NCBI GenBank assembly: GCA_943737045.1
Contig: CALSFV010000236.1
Location: forward strand, 784,001 to 848,000
Source: Parapristionchus giblindavisi
Taxonomy: Eukaryota > Nematoda > Chromadorea > Rhabditida > Diplogasteridae
Direction of reading: 5' to 3'
DNA length: 64,000 nucleotides
Under the pieces are notes generated by a model. The model saw only the letters and a list, made by a program, of their open reading frames with translations, was not told the DNA's origin and ran no database searches. Positions 26,274 through 37,996 of the stretch are shown in pieces (position 1 is the stretch's first letter; each line of letters opens with the position of its first letter). The translations under genes and the position numbers were made by a program.

Positions 26274-27159
26274 AATGTTCTGTAAAATGTCTTCATGCGT
26301 TGAGAAACTAATACAAACAATGATCTCAGCAGAGACGAATTCCGGGAAGAGATGTTAGGAATCGTTTGAGAGAGCCGTTTTCTGGTGAGAGAGCGCATCT
26401 GCTCCTATCCGCCTACACAATGTGTACAACTCCCCCCCCCCCTCACTAGAGATAATGGGAATCGTGTAGAGTGTAGAGGAGATGAGGTGATGAGAGAAGA
26501 AGAAGAAGAAGAGATTGGAGTGACGGAATGGAGTGTCTTTTTTATTTATGATTTCTTCTTACACATAAATACTCCCACATCTCATTCTTACAATTATATA
26601 TTATTATCTCAGAATGTAATCAATTTCAATATTTTAATATTGTAATAATTACAAAAGAATACTATGCAATAAAATAAAATATAATTTAAATTAAATTAAA
26701 TGAAAATAACACAGTACTGCCCAAAATTCAATGATTTTTAAAGCAGTTTTCACTACAGTTTTGCATTTTTATTTTGGCCGCCCTACATTTCCAAATCCTA
26801 CCTTATTGTCAGTGTTCCTCCCCTCGACTGTCGCATTACAAAATATATGTAAATGCACCCATTAGAACTGACTATAAGGAACTCAAATTTTTGAAAATGC
26901 AAAAAGGAATTTGGAATCAAAAATTGCAAATCGTTGGTTCCAATTTTTTTAAAAGATACAAAGTGTATGCCCACCCTCCATTCGATCGAAAAGATCGAAC
27001 TGAGGGGAGAAGGGGGTCTTGCCTACTTGTAAGGGCATAGAAACCAACCAACTCTCTCAATCATCGTCAATCGGAAATCAGAGATCGTATCCATAAACGC
27101 GGGCGAACCGTTTGACGGCAAACGTAACGTCACAAACCTAGGGGAGGATTTCTGATCTT
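26274..27159. other. Intergenic with decayed element, no gene
   Basis: Holds a C-homopolymer at 26431-26441, a GAGAAGAAG purine patch, and at about 26840-26975 a decayed relative of fold-back element 1 ending AAGTGTATGCCCACC. The open frames (26385-26645, 26774-27040) have no domain and overlap these repeats. Confidence 0.5.
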
Positions 27160-27272
27160 ATGTATCGTTACATTGGCCTGACGTGCCTACGCCGTAGCCT
27201 CCGACGGAACGACGTAGACGCGGCGGAGGGGGTTACGGCGTAGGCACGTAATGCAAATGTATCGATGCATTT
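27160..27272. repeat. GC-rich hairpin, second member
   Basis: Its core is shared with 3310-3432 (TACGCCGTAGCC / GGGGGTTACGGCGTAGGCAC). The arms GATACATTTGC / and TGTATCGTTACATTGGCC are imperfect, so this copy is more diverged than the first. Confidence 0.7.
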
Positions 27273-27787
27273 ACATTACATTTTTAATTTAAATCACATT
27301 TATCAACAGTTCGCTAGGTTGAAGGCTCTGCTGTGCATAGCGTTCCAATTCCTGCTCTTCGCTTCGCTTAGCTTATTTAATAGCACGATGCATTAGAAAC
27401 TATTAATTATAAATATCTTTATCTCTTGAACTGTAAGGGATGCACACTGTTTCCAGGCTAAATAACAGCCTCTCCTATTCCACTTTTCGACCCCTAAATC
27501 CCTTTTCTCCACTATAATTTTTTTTAGAAATAGTCTAAGAATGTACTTCTCATGCAATTAGAATTTGGGTAATTAGGTTGTATTATTTTATCTGCACTTT
27601 CTTTGTGTTGTAATATAATTAGTATAGGTTTATATAGATGTGGAAAAGCGTGAGCTGGTCTATCTCTTCTCATTTAATAGCTCACTCCCCGACAGAAGCG
27701 GTCGTTGCTCTGGTAAGTCCTCTTCGTCGAATATTGTTTAAGTGTGGTGGAAGTTGTTATCTCTTGTTGTCCAGGGCGTCGACGATC
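27273..27787. other. Upstream of the MULE-type gene
   Basis: An open segment 27638-27712 followed by a GTAAGT donor and a TTGTCCAG acceptor at 27774 looks like an exon. However, translation from its ATG runs out of frame in the following exons, so it may be untranslated leader. No other gene is seen. Confidence 0.4.
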
Positions 27788-30700
27788 ATGAGGCGAGTCG
27801 CACGCATCAAGCCACGCATCAATCCACGCACCAAGCCATGTAAGTCATTCTCCTTGTAGCGTGAACAACATGTATTTCAGTACCGTTTTCGGGTGAGTGC
27901 ATAGAGCGAAAAATGATTAAAACAAAAAAAAATATTACGTTCCTCAAAACGATCCTGTAATTACAGTAACCGATGAAGAAAGATCGGAAACGGATTCTGA
28001 TATTGCCGTAGTGACAGTAGAACCCAAAACCAAGAGGAAAGGAGGTATAGATTTTCAGCCTAATTTGAATTAATTACTTATTCAGCGTCAAATCGATCGG
28101 CAACAACTGCATCGGAGGAGGAATCGACAGATGGTGGTTCAAGCGTGGAATGCGACGGTCGTGTATACACTGTTGAACAAATCATGGGTAGTACTCTCCA
28201 AAAAAGATATTCAAATGATCTTAAAAAATTGCAGATACATTGAAATTGGACATCTCGAAGACCATACCTATCCAATCGATTGAGAAAATTATGAGCAAGT
28301 TTTATCCTCTATATGATCTGAAAAATGATTTTTATCGCTCAAACTCTTACTTTTGCCCTTTCACCTTTCCCGAATATGTAGGTAGTGCACAGTGTATACG
28401 AACATAATAATGAACGATCATTCGATCTCGCCTCCAATGACTACGATGACGACACTACGACGATGAGGGACAAACTCGATTTATGGCCACAATGGATTTT
28501 TTTTAATTTTGATTATTTTCTCCCATGTCTTTTACAAGCAATTCACGATCTTCAACAGCCAGAACATAGCCCAGTCTCCTCAGCAAGCGGATGCCAGAGG
28601 AAGAACCATCTCTTGTTTTGTCTACCCCAAGCTCTTCCGACCTGAACCCTTGGACTTCAGCGTCCAGGCAGTATGGAGAGGGAGTCCACAAAAACCACGA
28701 TTTCCTCAAAAAGGACTTGGAAATGGCGTGGGAGAACATCGACATCCCCTACCTGCGGCCCTTCATCGACTTGTCCCTCAATGCCTCAGAGACGGCATCG
28801 CGGCCAATGGAGGCCAGATCGAGTGATAATTCTTTGTTACCTCCGGTATTTTTACCACGGGCGTTTAATCCCGTGGCGTACGCCGTGCTGCACGACTTGG
28901 TACCCCGCAAGTTTTGGCCTCTCGACGGCGTGCTGCACGGAGTGGGAAGAAAGCGTGCCCCACGGGGTGGTAGGGACGTGGTACCCCGCGAGGCACACCT
29001 TCTTTCCATACTGTGGTATAGATTTGGCCTCTCAATGGAGCACCTCGCAAGAGAAAAATACTGGAGATGTTCCTATGTACAGTGATAAATAGTGTGCCCC
29101 GTTTGAACTGTCTATTAAGTTTTTTTGAGGAATTTACATGGATTTATTCGTGTAACAGTATTTTGTGGACACTGTAGAGTTAGGAGAGTGTGCGCAAAAT
29201 GTTGAGACGCACCGATAGACAGAGAGTACGCAAAGTGAATGAAGTCTATAAGTCGAATTGCAGGATATGCAGAATCAGGCTCGCTTGAATTGTCTTCTGC
29301 TAAACGAAGTCTACCGCCATCGCCATCTATAATCATATACTCAATGAACCAACTGAAGGAATCCGTAGCGATGTACGCTACCCTTGACGAAGAGTCAATC
29401 AGAAACGACCTGCGACTTGATGGATACAGGTTTGGACTGAATGAATATAGGGAGCGTTACATCTCTCAATGGCCTCTTCATTGCGCGCACCGTTTCTCTG
29501 TTGTCTAACAACGAGAGTGCATTGCGCATCGAAGAGACCATTGAGAGAGGTTACGCCCCCTTTAAGTTAATTACAATGCCATCTCATTGTCAGCTGGAAC
29601 AAGCAGCACGGCATCAGATCAATCGGTCAGGGTAGATCAGTCAGAAAAGCGCAATATTCAGCACTGAATAAAGACGGATCAGACAAAATGAACGACCGAT
29701 TCAGGTTAACCAGACCCACCCGTGATCCATGTTTGTGTTTGTCTTCATTTTAGAAAGAACGAATACGTTTGGGAAGACTATGTAGTCTATCATTATTTCG
29801 GAGATGCCAAATATGGCAAGAATATTGCTGCGTCGAGAGTGAATGGGAGCTCTAAGTTAGTGTTCTTAAAGCGACACCCCCAAGCTAATTTGAAACTCTC
29901 CGCTCTGGCCACAATCTCTCGCTTTCTTTGTTTACGAGAGAGTGTTGCCAATGCGTAGAGTAAAATTAGCTTGTGCCTTTAAAACCTACCATATCACGTC
30001 AATTCATCCCCATCAGGTCCGTCTCTCCTTGCTCCACAGGAAGAGCAGTTCTGCGACAGTCTACGAAGCTTCTGAATACCCCGACTTCGGTAAGCAATGT
30101 AAGTTTTCCTAGCCTAATATTATATGAGCAATAGGTCGGGCAAAATGTGAGATGTGTGATATTGCAGACCAACCAGCGCTCAGTCAACACCGAGAAGTCT
30201 CCGTTACAAACAGCGAGGAACAGAAAGCAAAGCACTAATTTGAAGAGTAATCTACACCAGTCTGAGAAGCTCACTCACGACGAAATCTATAATATTGTGA
30301 GAATGGCTGAAGATGCGAAGGTGGAGAGTTCTTTTCTTACCCCCGAATTCACTGTATTTTTTCAGATCGAAGGGCACAATGTTTTCATCCAGCTAGAGCT
30401 AATTCGGCTTTCCATCGGCATGGTTATTGGGCCAATGGTGAGTTTTGTCAATACATTTTCTTTAAAGGGAGCGTAACCTCTCTCAATGGTTTCTTCATTG
30501 TGCACTCTATTTCTCTGTTCTCTAACAACGAGAGAGCGTAGACCGTTGAAGAGACCTTTGGTGTCAGCCCCTTTAAATAAATAAATTTTAGATTGACGAA
30601 ATCATCGATATCTCGAAGACGGTGGACTCTCCGTTCCCTATATTCGTAGATACTGCATGCCAAATGTCTTCGGTGCATGTTATATCTTTCACGTTTCGTC

Positions 30701-33700
30701 ATCCTCTCTTTACTGGCGAGTGACATGATGAAATGAGCTTCTGAGCCTAGATTTCTTTTCAGACGATCCTATCTGTCCCTTTGCATTCCTTCTTACGGAG
30801 CGCAAGTATCAAAGGGATTATGAAGCGTTCGTTAGAGAGATGCTGGTCATCTATCCCCTACTCGCAACAGCCAAAGTCTACCTCGTTTCCGATAGTGAAT
30901 TCAAGATCGAAGACGGAGTATGGGGAGGAGAATCGATTGAACACAGAACGAAGAAAAAAGAAGGTTATTCCCTTTATCCTTGACAATCCCTCATGCGTCT
31001 CTTTTCTCAGGAACCACTTCAACTCCCTCCGAATCTTTCAAGCGAGTCATTAAAAGTATCGAGAACAAAGAGGTATTGCAAATAGAGAACTCCGCAATTT
31101 TAGTGAGGCTAATAATTTGGTCGAACTTTTTTGAGTGCTTAAAATTTGGCTAGAAGACAAGTGTTGGGTAAATTTGGTTCAAAGTGGGGATGTTATTTTA
31201 GTTCATATTATTGGCCCAACTTTAGAGCAAATTTAGTGCCAACGACCATATTATTGGTCCCACTTCGAAACAAATAAGGCCAACCACAAAATTATAGGCT
31301 CGTCATCTAGCCAAATTTTAGGCTCAACTTACACCAAATTGTTGCCCACACTAACAATAAAATTGCAGAGAAAATCAATCGATTAATCACTCCCTCTCAT
31401 AGGTTCCGTTGGATCAACTGGCTGCAGTTCTACGACAGTTCGCTGTGGATGAGCTGAAGGGATGGAGGAACGGATATGCCAATCGAGGTTATAAACCCGA
31501 GTTCTCACATCTGGCAAAAAGTCTCCAAAGGGTAAGCCGGTTGTATTTTATAAGTTCGTTTTCCTAAAAAACAAACAAATATGGGTGAGCTAGGTAAACA
31601 ACGAAAATCAGTTCGAGAGTTCTAAAAACGATAGGCTTTTTCACGGTGATGATTTGTTAGCTGCAAATCCCGAGGTCATCTTTACAACCGTTAAACAGGA
31701 ACCAAGGGCGATAAAATATATGTGAATATTTTCTGGAGTAAAATGCTCAAAAGAGCACATAAACGGAGGAGAGAAATGTGCTTTTTTTCAACTTTTCACA
31801 ATGACCATGATCCCATACCTCCCACATATACTGTCAAAACGAAAAAAAGTGAAACATTTTTTCAAAAATTTTGAAAAATTTTGACAAAAGTTCACAAGAT
31901 TTCCTGTTTGAGCATTTTTCACGATCTTGATGACGTATTATCTAAGGTTTTTCATTGTGGATGTGTTTGACTAATACAGTTATGTACGACAAAAGTGAAA
32001 AAAAATTAATCGGGAACGCTCCACAGCAGAATTGGTATAATGTAGCATACTGTAGAATCTTACTGTAAAACTGCTGCCATCGAGCTTTTCGTCTAATGAT
32101 GGTTATATATAGCATTACCTGACTTCACATAGCGAATTTGCACTGTTTGGATCTTGGCAAAGATCAGGCTGCAAAAGTGGTATACTGTAGAAAATCCTAC
32201 CGTATACCAGTTTCACAAAACAGCGTTCACAGTGATTTATTTCAAAATTATTCTTCACAGGTAAATTAGGCAAGCTCAGAGATGCTCAAATACCCTATTA
32301 TCTAATAAAAAACTAGCAACAACATTTAGATATCATGATTCAAAATTTTCAAAATCTTGTGAACTTTTGTCAATATTTTTCAAAATTTTTGACAAATGTT
32401 TCACTTTTTTTCGTTTTGACGGTATACCTTTTGACATTCCTGAATATCTGAGCGATAACCCCCACTCAACCCGCTACAACATAGCATTGCCAGTGTCGCA
32501 TCGAAAATTTTTCCAACTTTCAACAGTAAATCGATCCAAACAGACAATCACTCGCTACCACTTATGTATATAAAACGTCTTTATATGTTTTTTTCAGGAA
32601 TCACATTCTGTTCCTGATCAAATACTGGAGTGTGTCACCTCTAACCGCAAGGCTATACCGCTGGAAGTGGAGGCGGATCAGCAATCGGACCCGCTCATCG
32701 CTGAGGCTAAGAGTCTAGTCGAAAGGAACGCGGTTCAGATGGCCAGAAAAGGAATCTACAGTGTCGATGTTGGGGAGAGGTACCACTGTGTGAAGCGGGA
32801 GATGAATTCGAAAACTCAAAAAGCATCGATGGAATGCTCTTGTGGACTTGGCCATTGCGTGCACGTTGTGGCTGTCCAGCTGTACGATAACCACCCCACT
32901 TCGATCACAAAACGATCGATCGAACGCCAGGAGAAGCAGATAAGCATTGGCGTAGATGTGACGCCGGGTGGAAGGAAGCAATCGAGAAAGAAAGAAGCCG
33001 AGGTTTCGGTCGACCTGCGCTCGGTCGCTAAAAACCCCAAGAAGAGGGATTCTAAGGACGTCGAGTCCTCTGATGGAGATAACAGTAACGGAACTCACGG
33101 AGATTACGAGGACGAAGAAGGGAGCGACAATTGTGAAGCTAGAGAAGAAGAAGAAGTGATCGAAAGGGATGACTACATCAAGCAATGTAAGAGCACCCTC
33201 CACACTAGGGTGGCAAGAATGGCGCAAGAGTATTCGTTCCCACTGGCAGTCTTGGCCGAGTAATCAGGGAGAGAGGCATTTACGATCTCTCTCTCATCGA
33301 ATGAGCCGGGAGAGGGGGTCATTGTCTCGAATAGTCAAAAAACAGTCGAGTCGAAATCGAATGGAAAGGTTTTTCTCAGCACTGCATTGACCAAATTCAA
33401 AACTTTTAAAACTTCTGACGTGAGCTCATTAAGTGCTATAAAACGAAGCCAAATTTAACGATTTTTTTCAAAAAAAAATTATTAATAATTTGTTGGTTTA
33501 GGATACAATAATATTATTAATTTGATAACAATCAGTATGACAGTACTATTAATGATCTTCCAATTCGTCATTAGATTCAATCTCTTCAATCTTACTATCA
33601 TCAGACAAATAACCATAGGTCTCTTCTACAGAGGCAGATAGGGAATCAATTTAATTTTAATTATTCCATGCGAATTGTGTATTATTTTAAAGATCTCGTC

Positions 33701-36700
33701 ATGCTGATTTCAAATATACATAATTTGTCTAGTTTTGTTCAAAAACGGCCTTGAAAAACGCTCGACTCGACTTCGACTCGACATAAAAACGATTATCCTA
33801 GGGAGAGAGATAGAGACTGCCAAGGGGAACGAATATCCTCTCCATTCGACCTGGACTCGATAGAGACTAGAAAACAGGCTCATTCGAGAGCAATTCTCGC
33901 CACCCTACTCCACACCTCACTCCCTCAATTTCGCAATTTCAGGCAGGCGAAATCAAAACCTTCGACCGATGGAGCTTAATGAGGCACGATTGGAGGTCAG
34001 AGCTGGTCAGTGACTAATCACGAAATGCAAATAAAGAAAGACAATTTCAGAGATCGTTGAGGATTCTACCGATCCCATGGTGATAACACATTTCGGAAAA
34101 ATTGGGAAAATATCGTTTGGGAAACGAATTTTCAGAAAAGGACATTTCGAAGTATCATGTTTTGCGCAAGGATAACTTTACGATGTATCCTTTCCGGAAC
34201 CGAATTTGTCCTTTTCTGGAATTGAATTTTCAAAAAAAACTTTCCAAAAAAAAATGTAATTTTCCGAGATTGGCTTTCCCAAACAGTGGTTTCTCATTTG
34301 GCTTTTCCCATTTGGTTTTCTCGCATTTGTTATTTCCCAAATTTTTTCCGATATGTCATATCATCGATCCCACAACTGAAAAACAGATAGCTCTACAGCC
34401 AGCGAAAGGATGGCAAGTGATAACGGAAAAGATGACAGGTTAGCAAAGTTCCTCAATAGTTTTAAAATAACAGGTAACGTCTGTAAGAGTTCCCAAACAG
34501 GAAGAAAGAGACTGCAGCCAGTCTCATAACTTCAGAATCGATCATTAGTAACGGCCAAAAAGAATGAATGTAAAAACCATAGCTTTTTTCGGGTTTTTTT
34601 CATAGTTGATGAATCGCTCTGAAAATTTTTTTGGTGCCATACCACGAGTTCACTTCTGATCGGTATAAAAAATACCACTTTTAGGAAATTACACACTGAC
34701 CTACACCATTATTTTCGAAAATCGGAAAATTGAAGATTTTAATTTTTATATTTTTCGTTGTTTTTTTTGTGCAGCCCCAATCCCTCATATTGATGTGTCT
34801 CTTCCATGCAAAAGGCGTACTTTCCAAATAGTTTGATCACCGGCTGTAAATTGTTGATTTTGCACTTTTTTAATATATTTTATAAATATTTACTTAAATT
34901 TTTAAAGGCTAATATCAATTGTCGTCGATTCGGTGTTATATATCCTTCTTTTCTACACAAATGTCAAGATAATTCATTAACTTTGAAAAAAAAAGTTACG
35001 CTCAAAAACACGATGTTGCGTTCTTTTTGGCCGGTACTTTAGGGTGAAAAAAAGAAAGAGCCCTGAATTCTCTAGCGTCCTTCCAATGATTTTATCACAC
35101 TACTCAACTCAATTCAGGGTCGGACGAGGAGAACGTTGAAGAAGCTGATCAAGAGCCAAAATGCCCAGAAAGAGAAGGTACACCAATAGATTAGGTTAAA
35201 GGCGCACCCCAAGCTAATTTGAATCTCTCCGCTCTGGCCACACGCTCTCGCTTTCTTTGTTTGAGAGAGAGCATTGCCAGAGCGGAGAGTAAAATTAGTT
35301 TGGGGTATGCCTTTAGGGTGAAAACAACCCCGTTTGCAGCATGTCCGACGACGACATCGGGCATAATTGCTACTGCTGGGGCTGAATGGGCATTTCTCAC
35401 CTCTACGCGGATCCACCACCCTACCTTTGCTACCCCTCTTCGTGCAACCCCATTCACCATCTTCACTGACCACCTGAACAACTTCGGAGCCGTTACCGCT
35501 GTTGACGGTCTCACCGTCACAATGGTAACATCATGCCCAACCCACAAGTACCTCGCGTATCTCGCTTCGTTCACAACCAAGGGCGCTCGTCACCAGTCAG
35601 TCTCTGTCACAGTCCTCCCTACGCAGACCACTGAGACTGCAGAGGAACGTCTGCCTCTCCTGATGGTGCTGCTATTGGCCCACACAAATGGAGTGAACCT
35701 TGCCACATCTCAATTCACACTTCCCAGTGGCTCTTCCAACTGCACTTCCCAAAGTCTGGCTGAATGTGCATCGAAGCCAGAGACTGTCGCAGAGAGACCG
35801 GCTATCGCTCAATCAAGATACAAGCTCTACTGCTTTTGCTGCCGTCCATTTATGGAATTGTCGGAGCAGTCAACGGAGGCACTCAAAGTATCGGAGCGGA
35901 TCAAATGTTCAATCTGTCTATCTGTGTACAAAGACTGCGTAAGCAGGGATGCAATGGAATGGAATCTGGACAGGAACAATCGTGGAAAGCAGATATGGAA
36001 CTGCCCAAATTGCACTACCTTCTGGAGTATCCATCATTGGGGAGGAACTATGGTGGTGAGGGACACCACGTATGCCATAAGAAACACCTGTTCGTTGGAT
36101 AGCATCCTCGCTGTGATCCTCGCCCAATATCGCAAGGACCCTTCACTCTACAAGTGAGTTTCAGTAGCATTTGAAAGGGAGGGTGACCTCACTCAATGGC
36201 CTCTTCATTGCGCGCACTATTTCTCTGTTCTCTAACAACGATATAGTATTGCGCGTTGTAGAGACCATTGAGAAAGGTTACGCCCCTTTAAATAAAAACG
36301 TTTTCGTTCCAAATATGAAATGTGCCACTATTTGCAGTAAGATCGGGACATTCAATCGATTCGAGAAGCGCCTTCGCGCATTTCTTATCGCAACCGATCT
36401 CAATAAGGCCAAGGCTGATCTCATCAAGACTTGCTACCGCGAGAAATTCAACAAGAAGAAGGTAAATAATTTGTTGCCTCAAGCATGAGAAAAAATTCCG
36501 TTTCCAGAAACTCTATGATCTGGATGCAACGGATGAAAACAATCTGGACAAATTCAATGAAAGCGCTGCCCTTCTAATGTTTAGAACAAAATGTCAGCAG
36601 TGTAGTCTTATAAAGGGAGTTTCACGATGCCGCTATGAAGTATTGTGAGTTAAAATATCACACAATCAGTCCTTTGAAAATTTGTTTCCAGGGCTAAGGG

Positions 36701-37544
36701 TGATTTAACTTGGGAGCAGCTATTCGATGATCGAATGAATTCATTTAATCCGTGTGGTAAAACGGAGAATCCAGAATGGATGTATGCCCACTCCCATTTA
36801 AAGGGAGCTTTACCTCACTCAATGGTCTCTTCATTGCGCACACTATTTCTCTGTTCTCTAAGAACGAGAGAGCATTGCGCGTCGAAGAGACCATTGAGTG
36901 AGGTTACTCTCCCATTTAATTCGAGATATGCTATATTTATCACATTTGAGATGCGGTGGAACTAGAGAACCGACTCATATTGCCGTCCGGGCATGGATGA
37001 TACCGATCGAGGTCACTTCCCTGTTCATATTTGCGAGTCGCGCAGAAGAATTCCCAATGGAGATCCAGGTGAGTTAAAGCGACACCCAAGTTAATTTGAA
37101 ACTCTACGCTCTGGCACTCTCTCGCTTTCTTTGTTTGCGAGAGAGTATTGCCAATGTGGAGAGTAAAATTAGCTTGAGGTATGCCTTTAAAGGCAGGGGA
37201 CCTCACTCAATTGCTCTTCATTGCGCACACTATTTCTCTGTTCTCTAACAATGAGAGAGCGTAGACCGTTGAAGAGGCCATTGAGTGAGGTAACACTCCC
37301 TTTAAAAGTAAGCATATCTTATATAATCAGCAGTAAATATCAGGAGCACGGCATAACGTTCAAGCTGGGAGGATTCACCCTCTACAAAGAACAGAATGTA
37401 CACTTCTTGTCCCTCATTCGATACCAGTCTGGCTGGGTATTGTATGATGGACTTGAACGTCAGCAGCTCGTGATGTACACGAATCTTGAAGACCTTGAAA
37501 AATCTCGCCTCACGATCTCCACAATCTTCTACTTCAAAGCGTAA
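27788..37544 (+). CDS. Large gene: MULE-type transposase domain, SWIM zinc finger, USP-like protease domain
   Basis: Exons read with matching phases: 27788-27839, 27967-28044, 28086-28187, 28235-28377, about 28581-28822, 29264-29429, 29754-29855, 30017-30089, 30168-30436, 30592-30719, about 30764-30963, 31011-31072, 31403-31531, 32598-33186, 33943-34005, 34051-34079, 34387-34438, 35118-35177, 35340-36153, 36338-36461, 36508-36644, 36692-36781, 36951-37068, 37344-37544; roughly 1,300 residues. The middle (30592-31072) resembles a MULE DDE core: FVDTACQMSSVHVISFTFRH, then PFAFLLTERKYQRDY and KVYLVSDSEF, with Asp at about 30649 and 30891. A SWIM finger CSCGLGHCVH lies at 32835-32864, followed by an acidic Lys/Glu-rich stretch. 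Cys pairs (FCC, CSIC, CPNC) and then TYAIRNTCSLDSILAVI (candidate catalytic Cys, 36089) and NVHFLSLIRYQSGWVLYDGL (candidate His, 37401) look like a USP-type cysteine peptidase. It could be a recent MULE or a domesticated derivative. The junction 30719 to 30764 is out of frame with a normal intron. Confidence 0.6.
28823..29263. repeat. Inverted GC-rich insertion in intron
   Basis: The intron between the fifth and sixth exons contains an imperfect palindrome (CGTGGCGTACGCCGTGCTGC, CTTGGTACCCCGC / GTGGTACCCCGCGAGGC) much richer in GC than its flanks. Related words (GGGGCACGCCGTAAC, CACACCGTGGGGTGCGGG) recur at 59465-59540. Several overlapping open frames on both strands here are by-products. Confidence 0.5.
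29447..29575. mobile_element. MITE family 1, copy 1
   Basis: A palindromic element of about 125 bp: TAGGGAGCGTTACATCTCTC on the left and GAGAGGTTACGCCCCCTTTAA on the right. The centre CACCGTTTCTCTGTTGTC / CAACGAGAG is shared by all copies. It lies in an intron of the MULE-type gene. Confidence 0.8.
29867..29985. mobile_element. MITE family 2, copy 1
   Basis: A palindromic element of about 118 bp: TTAAAGCGACACCCCCAAGC on the left and AAATTAGCTTGTGCCTTTAA on the right. The central core CTCTCGCTTTCTTTGTTTAC/GAGAGAGTGTTGCC is common to the family. It is inside an intron of the MULE-type gene. Confidence 0.8.
30461..30577. mobile_element. MITE family 1, copy 2
   Basis: Left end TTTAAAGGGAGCGTAACC; right end GGTGTCAGCCCCTTTAAA, slightly diverged. 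It lies in the intron directly after the exon ending at 30436. Confidence 0.8.
31085..31345. repeat. Relative of fold-back element 3 core
   Basis: An A/T-rich intron segment with repeated, alternately oriented words such as GGCTAATAATTTGGTCG and CCAAATTTTAGGCTCAAC. They match the theme repeated in 1995-2300 and 3020-3180. It lies in the intron between 31072 and 31403. Confidence 0.6.
31828..32427. repeat. Fold-back element 4, second copy
   Basis: Homologous over its full length to 16376-16971, with ends ATACTGTCAAAACGAAAAA and TTTTTTCGTTTTGACGGTAT. It lies in the large intron before the SWIM exon, so it does not interrupt coding sequence. Confidence 0.85.
33264..33942. other. Intron of MULE-type gene with repeat fragments
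   Basis: Nothing firm was found. On the minus strand, 33650-33552 reads as an acidic Ser/Glu-rich peptide end (SDDSKIEEIESNDELEDH) before a stop. It has no clear acceptor and may be a relic of another element. A short symmetric patch of GACTCGACTTCGACTCGAC lies near 33772. Confidence 0.35.
34087..34355. repeat. Palindromic MITE in intron, distinct family
   Basis: Left arm CATTTCGGAAAAATTGGGAA and right arm TTCCCAAATTTTTTCCGATATG are inverted copies. Inner blocks (CGTTTGGGAAACGAATTTTC / TTCCCAAACAGTGG) also pair. Exons on either side (ending 34079 and starting 34387) join in phase 0, so it is spliced out. Confidence 0.6.
35196..35316. mobile_element. MITE family 2, copy 2
   Basis: Left end TTAAAGGCGCACCCCAAGC, right end AGTTTGGGGTATGCCTTTAG. 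The terminal CTTTAG offers an alternative splice acceptor for the long exon that follows, but its use would put a stop (GGTGA) in frame. The acceptor at 35338-35339 gives an open frame. Confidence 0.8.
36173..36292. mobile_element. MITE family 1, copy 3
   Basis: Starts TGAAAGGGAGGGTGACCTC and ends GGTTACGCCCCTTTAAA. Intronic in the MULE-type gene, just after the exon bearing the candidate catalytic Cys. Confidence 0.8.
36796..36919. mobile_element. MITE family 1, copy 4
   Basis: Starts ATTTAAAGGGAGCTTTACC and ends GGTTACTCTCCCATTTAAT. It lies inside the intron 36782-36950, which is hence only about 45 bp without it; the flanking exons join in phase. Confidence 0.85.
37073..37190. mobile_element. 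MITE family 2, copy 3
   Basis: Starts TTAAAGCGACACCCAAGTT and ends AGCTTGAGGTATGCCTTTAA. It abuts a family 1 copy with almost no spacer, both within the last intron of the MULE-type gene. Confidence 0.8.
37191..37306. mobile_element. MITE family 1, copy 5
   Basis: Starts AGGCAGGGGACCTCACTC and ends GAGGTAACACTCCCTTTAAA. It sits directly beside family 2 copy 3, sharing the TTTAAA junction at 37186-37191. Confidence 0.8.
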
Positions 37545-37588
37545 TGCTTCTTCTTCCCCTCATCCCCCCATCTTACCATAATTTGAGC

Positions 37589-37594
37589 AATAAA
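37589..37594 (+). terminator. Polyadenylation signal of MULE-type gene
   Basis: AATAAA lies 45 bases after the stop codon, consistent with a processed mRNA 3' end. Confidence 0.6.
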
Positions 37595-37996
37595 TATATA
37601 TAAATGTGTATGTGCAACACGCTTTGGACTGATAAAGGTTAGGAGCGATTCGGAGCAGTTTTAAAAATAAAATTAAAAATAAAAATAAAATAAAAATTTC
37701 GAGTCTGGTCAATCGGAGTGATGTGAACGTGACAGGTCTTCGACTTCTGATACCGCTATGATAGATTTATGACGTAAAAATATGAGATCAAAGAATAGCA
37801 AAAGTTCAAATGTTACAGTTCAATGCAATGACAAATCAACTCAATTATGTATTACATTTCAAATTGTATTTGATCAATTTTTTGTGTATTTGTTAAACTG
37901 GTTTTAATATTGAATTTGTATATGAACTACACAAAATTATTCTTTGGATTATGATTTTAAGTTTCATTTCGCTTTGAGATTGAGAAAGTCAATATA

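Noticed and set aside
32715..33227. 170-codon minus-strand frame
   Set aside because: Shadow of the SWIM-containing exon, whose plus-strand frame has the domain and joins its neighbours in phase.
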